From assembly GCA_001599295.1 (NCBI GenBank), contig BCGN01000007.1:198433-262432 (forward strand): a stretch of 64,000 nucleotides of DNA, written 5' to 3'. The position numbers were made by a program, and so were the translations under genes. Shown in pieces: positions 55,464-64,000 of the stretch. The notes beneath the pieces were generated by a model. It had not been told where the DNA came from and made no database searches. It was given only the letters and a program-made list of their open reading frames with translations. Numbering within the stretch: the first letter of the stretch is position 1; each line of letters begins with the position of its first letter. Source of the stretch: Sporopachydermia quercuum. Lineage: Eukaryota; Ascomycota; Sporopachydermiomycetes; Sporopachydermiales; Sporopachydermiaceae.

Positions 55464-58100
55464 TGTTAAAGTGTTGTATTTAGATGTTTTGTTTGATCTA
55501 TAAGTTGAATATAATTGCTACTTGTTACAACGAATTATACTATTTATCAAATAGAATGTCCANTGATACATTAAATACTATAAACAACAGCATATACACA
55601 TAGTCAAACTACAAAAAGATGTTCTATAATTGTTCTAAAGAGAAGGAAAGCTCTTTTATATAAATTCCTCGATATTTTAGTTGTTTTCTCTTTCTTCCTG
55701 TTTCTTAAAATCAGAGTCAATTAACAAGTAATTCGTCATTTATTTGCAACTACAGCATACTAGGAACATTTAACCAATATTCACGTTTACTATTACATCA
55801 TAGGGTAGCTATGTGTGATATCTCAGGTGGAGATCTGGTGGAGACGAATAGCGATGAGATGTGATCAGTAAATTATGAGGCAAATATGGGATTTGAATTG
55901 AGTATAATTGATTTCAGTTATGACGTTAGAAACGGTCAGTTGTTTCTAACTGGTGTGGTTTCGGTGATGAGAATGAAGAGTAGGTAGAATAGAATAGGTG
56001 CAACAAGAGCAATTGCTATGAACATTTGCTCATTTCAATATTATTTGAATTCCTGTAGACAAGACATTTTTTGTATATTATCCTACAAAACTATTCAATT
56101 CCAATAATAATCAAAGGTATTATTAATTATGATCGATCTTTTCCTTTGATCTACTTTCCTTGTCCTTTCTTAATAAGTTTACTTCTTCTTTACCATTACA
56201 TCACTTAAAGTTTATTGATGAGCTAACGTTAATCATATGTAGAGTTCAAAATTTGACAGGGGACGGATTGGACGATAGTTACAACACGCAAAAATAAGCA
56301 ACCGAGTTGTCATATTTTTTGAGCATTCAATCACCATCGCTTCTATTGTACAAAAGTCTAAATATCAGACTCAAGCGGAATGGTGAATTCAATAGTTAAT
56401 GAGCAATTGATAGTAAGGAGTTCATGTTGAATCATCTGTGATGTGTTTTAGAGTTTTAGAGTTTTGGGGGACATTATAAGATCCAATGAAGTAACTACTT
56501 ACTTCATTGGATTTGCCCTTCTGTATTTGGAGTTAAGGTTTAAATATTGAACTTTGTTTAAAGCTCGTGNATAAGTATAAGTAATACTCAATGGTTCGAC
56601 GGGGGANTGATAGTTATTGTTCTACGTGTAAATCGAGTGGATTTGGTAGATAACTACGGGAATTAGACTGAATAAGCACAATAATCGTGCTATGGACCAA
56701 ATTAATACTCCTGATGCTTCATGCGCCCTTTTGCTTGCCTGTTGAGAATACGATAACGATTGATTTCAAATGAGCGGGTTATTCACATACTAAGTCTTTC
56801 TATATAAGAAATTCTACACTACAATGAGGCATCCTGAAAATACACTTTGGAATTAATTTGCATTGGATTATTGAAAAATAATTCTGGAGCTTTTACTGGG
56901 ATAGTGACTTCAGAGGCCTTTGGCTTAGTTTAACGCCCCTTTCAACTGAGTTTCTTCTTGATTGATACCGAGGGAGCAAATAAGATAATTCTACTTCAAT
57001 CTGAAAATACAATCACTGCCTTCTTTTCAAGATTTGAAAACTGACTCTTCTATGATACAACAAGTTAAAATGCTTTTGATCCAATAGTTAGAGTATCTGG
57101 GGAAGATGTATGTTCAAGAAATATGATATAAATTCAATCTACTATTGGCCTCTTCGTATCAGTCAAGGACCTTCTAGCTGAACTNAGATTGCTTTCTAAT
57201 CTTGCTGGTTTCTAAAACTCCTTACCAATGGTTGAAAGTCAATGGTGAGTGGTAATTAGNCTCGTCGATCACTATAGATTTCTATGGATAATCACTCTCG
57301 TCTAGCCATTTTCATTAAAATGAATTAAGGTCTGAAGAAGCCACTGCCAGTATCCTATGAAGGTAAATTACATCTGAAACTTGCCTAAAGGAGACATCCC
57401 TTTTAAACTTTAAGATGACAGTAGGCTTTTCTTCCACTCGTGTATTTACGTTATGATACACTGCAATCTTATCCTATCTAACAAAAGCTATAAATTGCAA
57501 AATCAAAATATTCACAACACAAGATTATATTCTAGAATTCGCTGTGATTTTCCCCTTTTAATCCCTGACCTCTTGTATCCTTTTTTCCACTATCCTATCC
57601 TATGCATTTAGAATAAATCACTACGTAATCAAAGATTACATTATCACTAACTCATTTTACATTATTATCTAATCAATTATGCCCACCACTGTCCCATGAC
57701 ACACCCTCATATTATCCATGCTTCGAAGAAAATACCAATTTTTCAGCCTGCGCGTGTATTTTCATCCAAGTTCTGGCTGTACATTTCATTGTAAGATAAA
57801 CAACTAAACAACCAAATTCTATGGATGGATATTCGCCAAAACATAGTAATATTTTCAAGTTATTAAAACCTTGATTGGATTGATTTGCAAATCTGTGAAT
57901 ACCAGGCTCGTTTAATTGATTGCCTGCTCGTTGCATTGGTTACATCCTATGTCGTATATTGAACACCATCCAGCGAACACAACAGAAACATATTTGTATA
58001 CAATCAATCGGTTTCAGTGGTTTTCTATCAACAATTTTTTGCACCATTAGCTCAGAAGCAAAGCTCCAATCTCAACTGATATTTTCCATCTTGTATTACA
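55464..58100. other. Long divergent gene-free region, 2.6 kb
   Basis: Between MSC1 (-) and RSC9 (+). The standout is a perfect 14-bp hairpin at 56481-56512. Four or five Ns are present. No coding frame with start and stop, and no tRNA or snoRNA, could be supported. Confidence 0.55.
56481..56512. repeat. Perfect 14-bp inverted repeat, 4-nt loop
   Basis: ATCCAATGAAGTAA, loop CTAC, TTACTTCATTGGAT. The stem is mismatch-free and not low-complexity, which is unlikely by chance over 2.6 kb. It sits about 1.0 kb from the MSC1 ATG and 1.6 kb from RSC9. It could be an RNA hairpin, a bidirectional factor site or a tiny element remnant. Confidence 0.85.
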
Positions 58101-59876
58101 ATGGCAGGAGCTTATACTCAATTCAGCAGCTCTTCTGTTGACCCAACAAGACACACATCACCGAGTATCGGATCTAATGGTCACACTATGAACTCTTTGG
58201 GCCATGCACCTTTAGCTATTCCGATATCAACATTTTCGAGTACACCAAATAACAATGCAAACACTAATAACAACAATATTGCAACTAATAACCCCAAGTC
58301 TGTCAGTTTAGCTAATATCGATCGAAGTAGTCTGGGAATTCAGGGTGTTGGTGTTCCAGGTGTTCCACAGATTCAGAGAATATCACTAGCATTCAAAAGT
58401 CAGCTTCTTACAGAAATATCATGGGCTTTGACAACACTTGTCAGATTATCTCATTCCAATCCTGAAACTCTTTCTTTCAAAACATTGTCGTTCTTACCTA
58501 AAGAACTGCTGAAAGTGATATCTCAATGGCTAGATTCAGTTTATAGTAGTAGTGATAAGTATTTGATTGTTGAAAGCAACGATGAACATGAATTAAGACA
58601 AAATGCTTATGACGCAAGTTTGGTTCTAAGAAACTTGGTCCAAGATCAAGAAAACTCACATATAATGGCATCAATGAGTGAACTGAAACTTATTCTATCT
58701 GAGTCGTTAAAGTTATATCAAGAACCCGCATCTGGGGTTCATTTTGAATTTATTAACTATATGATTGATATTACTGAATCTACAAGCTCTTTCTTCCTAT
58801 CAGAGCAAGGATCTGAAGCAACAGCTGAAGAAGAACTATTATTTGATAATCTGATCTATATTCTGAATAATTCAAATGATCGAGCAGCAATCATCCCAAG
58901 TTTAGTTTCTGTAACAAGATTACTTGTTCGTGATACNAATGACTGTAAGCTGGCAAATAAAGTATCCAACAAACTACTAAACGTTTTAGCTTCATTTTTG
59001 GATTTACCTGGTGATATTTATTTAACGTCAACAACATTGGACTTCTTTTATCAATTCTGCGCGAATTCTGGTGACAATATTATACGATTGAATGAGATTA
59101 GAGTATTAGCAAGGCTTATATCAAGTTTATTGAATCTAGTTACCGATAATCATAAATTACCGACGTCAGCATTGCCAAGACCATTCTCCTTACCAAGAAG
59201 AACTCCAAAACCTCCACCATCAGCACCACCTGTTTTACCACCGAATGTCTTGAGTTATCTTTTAACGTTAAGAGAACCAGAAAGAGCTACTCAATGGATG
59301 AGATCATCTTATATCAATAATCCTGATGGTGAAGTGACCCAGATATCTCTATGGAAAGCATATGAATCACAATTTGAACCGCATGTCAGAACAGCTCACA
59401 AATTGCTTCCTGCTGTTGACTTTATTAAGAACGTAAGCAATGCATTCAAAGATTCTGCAGCTATGGTTGTTCCATTATCTGATGGTGGTAGAAAATTCAT
59501 CATCAAAGGAATTGAACCAAGAGAATACCCGATTGATCCTTTGAAATTTGTTCCTAATCGTGTACCTATTCGTCGTGGAAACAATGCAGCATTTAAACTA
59601 GGTGAANCATATTCTAATGAGAATATTCAAGTAATACCAATCAGAAGCAACCTGCCATTAACTGAGATCAATTCATCTGCACTTTCTGTCATCTACAGTT
59701 TAATTCAAAGTGAGGTTGATGTTTGCATAGAAGCGTTTGTTCCCTACAGAAGTGATTTGTTTCAATTGCTATGTCACATTGGAAATCCTGAAGTGTGCAA
59801 TGCTGTTACTGATATATTAGATGGTATCAGTGGNAAAATTGATACTGCTGGTGGGAGCGTTGGATTAGGAAAGTGA
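58101..59876 (+). CDS. RSC9: RSC chromatin-remodelling complex subunit Rsc9
   Basis: 591 residues (S. cerevisiae Rsc9 is 581). After an Asn/Ser-rich N-terminus the block VPGVPQIQRISLAFKSQLLT then ISWALTTLVRLSH starts an all-helical armadillo-like region (about 95-345). A Pro-rich hinge (LPRRTPKPPPSAPPVLPPNV, about 370-390) is followed by LREPERATQWMRSSYINNPD and EVTQISLWKAYESQF, the RFX-like domain typical of Rsc9/ARID2 relatives. The last third contains FIIKGIEPREYP. Rsc9 is part of the essential RSC remodeller and links it to TOR and stress-responsive transcription. Three residues are hidden by Ns (58937, 59607, 59834). Confidence 0.87.
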   Translation: MAGAYTQFSSSSVDPTRHTSPSIGSNGHTMNSLGHAPLAIPISTFSSTPNNNANTNNNNIATNNPKSVSLANIDRSSLGIQGVGVPGVPQIQRISLAFKSQLLTEISWALTTLVRLSHSNPETLSFKTLSFLPKELLKVISQWLDSVYSSSDKYLIVESNDEHELRQNAYDASLVLRNLVQDQENSHIMASMSELKLILSESLKLYQEPASGVHFEFINYMIDITESTSSFFLSEQGSEATAEEELLFDNLIYILNNSNDRAAIIPSLVSVTRLLVRDXNDCKLANKVSNKLLNVLASFLDLPGDIYLTSTTLDFFYQFCANSGDNIIRLNEIRVLARLISSLLNLVTDNHKLPTSALPRPFSLPRRTPKPPPSAPPVLPPNVLSYLLTLREPERATQWMRSSYINNPDGEVTQISLWKAYESQFEPHVRTAHKLLPAVDFIKNVSNAFKDSAAMVVPLSDGGRKFIIKGIEPREYPIDPLKFVPNRVPIRRGNNAAFKLGEXYSNENIQVIPIRSNLPLTEINSSALSVIYSLIQSEVDVCIEAFVPYRSDLFQLLCHIGNPEVCNAVTDILDGISXKIDTAGGSVGLGK

Positions 59877-61179
59877 ATGCAATAATCGAAATTTTGTACG
59901 TTAGAAGATGTGTAGTAAATTAGTCCATCAGATTGTATATTAAATGAATAGATTAGATCATCAAAAAGTTTGAAGAAGTGAAAGGAACGGATTATTAAAA
60001 TATCAATAAGGTCATGCAGAGATATGCAGGTCCCTTACCTTAATCCTAAATCCAACAAGTCAATTCTTGGTGATACAGAATAGATGGCCTTACAAAACTT
60101 GCTTTTATATCCTGGAATTGAAAGCAAAAATGACCCTATANCATTCCAAACAATATCNAGAGGTTGGTCTATTATTCTTTGTTTTACCTATATCTATGTT
60201 ATCTTGTAGTTAGAATCAATTAATAAGCACATTTAGATCAAAATAAAGTTCGATCTAATTCCCCGTTTTAGAGTTCCAGTCCATTACTAATATAAAACTT
60301 AATATTTATTTCTTGAAACGCTTCTCAAAAGACTACAGCATTAATCCTGCAAAAGCTAGCTAATTCAGTACCTGTCAAATAATTGGCGGTAGACATAACT
60401 AAAATATTTTAGAGATTAGTGAAATCATCATACTTTATTTCCCTTACTTAATTCTACATATTGTAAAGGAAGATCTCTTTATTCCAACATTGAGAAATTC
60501 CTGAAACTCATTGTATGCAACACTGTGCACAACTTAAAATAAGGTTAAGACCATAAAATCAAGCCACTTGCCTGTTCAGTTCACCTGTTCTTTCGAAGTT
60601 CCTTCTTATATGGATACTTCCAGAATTATAATGAAAACTATGCTCCTATTTCTTTTTTTTCATTATATTTTATATATTAATTTGGTCTCTACAACATAGT
60701 CTTGTAGCTCAACCAGCATATTCTCATCCGTTCTTTTACTAAGCATTGTCCTCATTATCACCTCCTCTCAGCAAATCCATCCCTTCAAACTTTAAACGGC
60801 CAATGTTCCTTAATCTAAAATGTTAACATTTTGAGCTGATATCCAACTTCTATTTCTATCATCATGTGACTTGACATATTTTTCATTACTAATAGGATAA
60901 TATTCCTTTGCAAAGATGTTGGATCCGATGAATATATTTCATGGTATAAATAAGTACTACATTCTCCTTTCAGAGTAGTCATTTTTTTCATTGTTTTAGT
61001 ATTAAGCTCAATGATTTCTCCTTTTTATATGCGATAGATCAGAAGAAGTATCAAACTCCTATAGGGTCTCTTCAAAACTGAAGTAAACCTGTTCAACAAC
61101 ATTCTACAGAATTCAATTCAAATCAAATTAAATCAAATTAACTCAACCAACCGATTAAATTAGAAAACCTATATCAACT
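59877..61179. other. Intergenic, 1.3 kb, promoter of the old yellow enzyme
   Basis: RSC9 3' flank and OYE promoter. Contains the 16-bp palindrome at 60817-60832 and a short ATCAAATTAA tandem just before the ATG (near 61122-61142). No gene seen. Confidence 0.5.
60817..60832. promoter_or_regulatory. 16-bp palindrome AAAATGTTAACATTTT
   Basis: A perfect palindrome about 350 bases before the OYE ATG. Symmetric sites of this size often bind dimeric regulators, but no known yeast factor site is identified and AT-rich palindromes arise by chance. Confidence 0.3.
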
Positions 61180-62418
61180 ATGACTGTCTCTACTACTATT
61201 CCAGTTGCGACTGAAGTTATAAATTCTCCGCTTGTTCCTTACTTCCTGCCTGGTCAACCAGCTCCCGCTGGGAAACCAGTTCCAACTATTCCTGAAAATA
61301 AGCTACCTAAACTGTTTACCAAACTGAAAATTGGGTCCTTGACAACAAACAATAGAATTTTCGTGTCACCAATGTGTACATACTCTGGAGAAAATGGTGT
61401 CGTTACCCCTTTTCATTTCCAACATTACACATCGTTAGCAACTAGAGGACCAGGCCTTATTATGGTTGAAGCAACAAGTGTCTCACCAGAAGGTTTAATT
61501 GATCCAAATTCATTGGGAATATGGAATGATGAGCAAGCAACTGCTTTTCAAGATATAGTGAAATTTACTCATGCTGTTGATCAAATCATTGGTATTCAAC
61601 TTGGACATGGTGGTAGGAAAGCAAGCAAGTATCCTCCATATATCAGTTTGTTGAAATCATTACCAAATGAAAAAGGTGGCTGGGAAGATAAGATTGTATC
61701 TGCCTCAGCAATTAGTAGTTACCCAGGAAAATTTCCTGTGCCAAACGAGTTGACTATTGACGAAATTCACTCTTTAGTCAAGAACTTTGGCGAATCTGCC
61801 AAAAGAGCTATTGAGATCAGTGGGTTTGACTTCGTTGAAATTCATGCCGCTCATGGTTTCTTGATTAATTCTTTTCTCAGTGCTTACAGCAATAAGAGAA
61901 CTGATGAGTATGGTGGCAGTTTTGATAATAGAGTCAGATTTTTGATAGAAATTATCGATGAGATTAAGAGCGTTGTTGATACCAATAAAATCCCATTGTT
62001 TGTCAGAATATCTGCTTCTGATAGTAAAGATGATGAGCCTAGTGCATGGAAAATTGAGGATTCACTGAAATTAGCAGATCTTCTTATTGAAAAAGGTATT
62101 GATCTTATCGATGTATCTTCTGGTGGTATTGTATATAATCAGGATCGTTATAGAAAAGAGGATAACTATCAATTCAAGCTTGCAAAGCAAATTAAAGATC
62201 ATGTTGGAGATAAAATATTAGTAACGAGTGTGAAAGACATTGATAGTGCCGCTAAGGCAACTGATATACTTGAGAAAGGAATCGATGCTGTTTTCGTTGG
62301 CAAAGGATTTCTTAGAAACCCCGGTCTTGTATGGACATGGGCTGATGATTTGAATATTAGATTACATCAAATCCAGCAATATGAGTGGGGATTTTATCCG
62401 AAGATTGAATCTATTTAG
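61180..62418 (+). CDS. Old yellow enzyme, class III (YqjM-like) NAD(P)H:flavin oxidoreductase
   Basis: 412 residues, TIM-barrel FMN ene-reductase. C66 in RIFVSPMCTYSGENG corresponds to the redox-tuning cysteine of YqjM, where classical yeast OYE1-3 have threonine. Substrate-binding H222 and H225 are in EIHAAHGFLINSFLS. FMN contacts include QLGHGGRKAS (140-149) and VGKGFLRNPG near the C-terminus. TDEYGGSFDNRVRFLIEIID (241-260) is the usual loop motif. Class III enzymes reduce activated C=C bonds and are often stress-induced. The proline-rich N-terminal extension (to about 38) precedes the core and shows no targeting signal. It lacks an obvious metabolic partner nearby. Confidence 0.93.
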   Translation: MTVSTTIPVATEVINSPLVPYFLPGQPAPAGKPVPTIPENKLPKLFTKLKIGSLTTNNRIFVSPMCTYSGENGVVTPFHFQHYTSLATRGPGLIMVEATSVSPEGLIDPNSLGIWNDEQATAFQDIVKFTHAVDQIIGIQLGHGGRKASKYPPYISLLKSLPNEKGGWEDKIVSASAISSYPGKFPVPNELTIDEIHSLVKNFGESAKRAIEISGFDFVEIHAAHGFLINSFLSAYSNKRTDEYGGSFDNRVRFLIEIIDEIKSVVDTNKIPLFVRISASDSKDDEPSAWKIEDSLKLADLLIEKGIDLIDVSSGGIVYNQDRYRKEDNYQFKLAKQIKDHVGDKILVTSVKDIDSAAKATDILEKGIDAVFVGKGFLRNPGLVWTWADDLNIRLHQIQQYEWGFYPKIESI

Positions 62419-64000
62419 AAGGATCACTCATATTTCATATTAGAGGTGTAAACATTCTTTGGTTGAGAGCTAATAGTTGTACTTTAGTTATGGTGATTGG
62501 TTTTATGACAGTTGAGTTAGTGTCGATGGCTATTGCGTAGCAACTAGACTCCATAGGCTGTCATTGTTTTATTGATATTATTTTATAGATAGATAGATAA
62601 AGATTATTCATGCTAATGTTTTTTCATATTATTTTAAACAGTACAACGTGTATATATATAAATCACTTAACTAGATTGTGATTTATTATTGGTGGCCACA
62701 TTTACAAATAAATAGAAGTAGTATCTCCAACTGCTAAATCAATTTAAAGCAACAGACCACCAGAAAGAACCAACATTATCAATAAAATCAGGATCTCAAG
62801 AAATATTCGAGTTTCTATTTTCCTTAGTTATCGGCGTCAGCAATTGAGTTTATAGCTTACTCACATTAGTCCTATACTACAAACCTTATTTGGCTGGCAA
62901 TGACTTGTTGATCTTCAACAAGAACTATATGAACGAGCTAAATTCCCAGGTGAATATCTATTGAGTTCACCCCTTACTACGCTCTTCTCGACTAATAAGG
63001 AAGGTTTCCAATTATCTTCAAATAATTTCAAAGGATTTCATACGTGAATAATTATCTTTACTGTATCAAAGCAAGTACTTAATAAGCTTTAAGTTGCAAA
63101 CTCTCTTTTCTCATCGAAGGGACATGCGTATTCATGCATATATCTTCAAACCTTACTCAACCTATTCTTATCAATTACTTCCGATTACAGTGTATAAATA
63201 AAAGTCTTCACCGATGCAAGATAAATTATATGTATATGCATTATNGAAAAGCAATTCAGGCACTTCTGAAGCTTTTATATGGTCTACGGTATTGACGTAT
63301 CATCTACTCTTGAGAAGAATGTTGTATGATGAATTCAGTCCAGCATGAGCGAATGGGCGAACATCCTATGATTCACAGTGGAACAATGGAACAAGGAATT
63401 GAATCATTGAGATGTATTTCTTTCATTGGACTAACAGAATATACAGGAATAAGTATCAATTTCCGGACAATTTGGTATTTCTACACGTCGTGTAGTTCTA
63501 ATAAACAGTCAATCCAGCAAATAAAAAANTGACGCCCCAAACAACCATTTAAATAAGAATTGATCTACATACANTTCATTTTCAGATCATCATGAAAAGA
63601 AACCTCTATTAGCCTTTAAATTTTCTATAGATAAAATAAAACATATAATTTCATAACCAAAAATAAAAATCAANTAGATAAAACTACTAAAACAATTCAT
63701 CAAAAATCATAAATATGAAACATTTACGTTCATTATTCATTCATGTGGTGTAAGGAAAAGGCTATAAATTGAATAGAAAATAGGGAACTAGAGAACGTGA
63801 TTCGTTCTTATTATTTGAATCAATGCTTTCATTACCATTATCTTAAGCTTGGTAATATTCTACGCTTAACAAATCATACCATTTCTTATATCCTTTCCTC
63901 ATTCTTCTTCCGTTTTTCCTTTCTTAAATAGTATTCTCAAGTACACTTCTCTCTTTAAAGCAACTTTCAACTAGTAAATACTCATCTTTCTCTTTCTTCC
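62419..64000. other. Terminal gene-free region, 1.6 kb
   Basis: OYE 3' flank to the window end. A plus-strand open stretch at 63326-63532 ends in low-complexity sequence and an N and is not credible. The last 200 bases are pyrimidine-rich, as in many yeast promoters, so a gene may start beyond the window. Confidence 0.5.

Noticed and set aside
57712-58141. Short ORFs on both strands just before RSC9
   Set aside because: They overlap each other and the RSC9 leader, and their composition is that of random AT-rich DNA.
63326-63532. Short ORF near the window end
   Set aside because: It ends in an N and low-complexity sequence and has no protein-like pattern.

Overview
The window reads as a nuclear chromosome segment of an ascomycete budding yeast (Saccharomycotina). 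The evidence is yeast-type genes (MED1, COX14, MKT1, LST4-like, MSC1/Ish1-like, RSC9), AT-rich intergenic DNA, short introns with GTAAGT/GTATGT donors and TACTAAC-like branch points, and no bacterial-type features. CTG is read as leucine at conserved positions (the Leu of SLTTF in proteasome subunit alpha2; KLV in COQ5), so this is not a CUG-Ser or CUG-Ala clade yeast. A U2AF35 homologue, absent from S. cerevisiae, and at least 16 introns in 10 of about 22 recognisable genes argue for a lineage outside Saccharomycetaceae. I do not name a species. Single isolated N bases are scattered throughout.

Layout. 0-14 kb: a spliced leucine-rich-repeat protein, a PhyH-type dioxygenase, a Mep2-type ammonium transporter and MED1 (three exons). 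14.6-22 kb: a doubtful small gene, COQ5, a tiny membrane-protein ORF, an unrecognised secretory protein with dibasic sites, and a mitochondrially targeted GABA transaminase. 22-36 kb: SET2 (three exons), an LST4/FNIP-like gene, an isopenicillin-N-synthase-like 2OG oxygenase and long gene-poor spacers. 36-49.9 kb: MKT1, a small spliced coiled-coil gene, UTP14, PRE8, U2AF35, RTF2 and COX14. 50.1-53 kb: a more GC-rich segment bounded by 68-bp near-identical direct repeats 2,751 bp apart, carrying a seven-TM DUF7702-like gene and a decayed gene fragment. 53-64 kb: MSC1/Ish1, RSC9, a class III old yellow enzyme and a featureless end.

Themes. Nitrogen use recurs: a Mep2-like transporter and the GABA transaminase both have GATA-type sites upstream, and Lst4 acts in amino-acid signalling. 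Nuclear functions include Mediator, RSC, Set2, U2AF35, Rtf2 and Utp14. Mitochondrial functions are COQ5, COX14 and the GABA transaminase. Several N-termini, internal joins and C-termini become visible only after splicing (MED1, COQ5, PRE8, U2AF35, RTF2, COX14, MSC1, SET2), so unspliced open frames misstate them.

I see no rRNA or tRNA gene, transposon, retroelement or CRISPR array. No convincing new multi-gene system is present. The best leads are the repeat-bounded DUF7702 island, the secreted dibasic-site protein, the intron-dependent SRI domain of Set2 and several small orphan ORFs.
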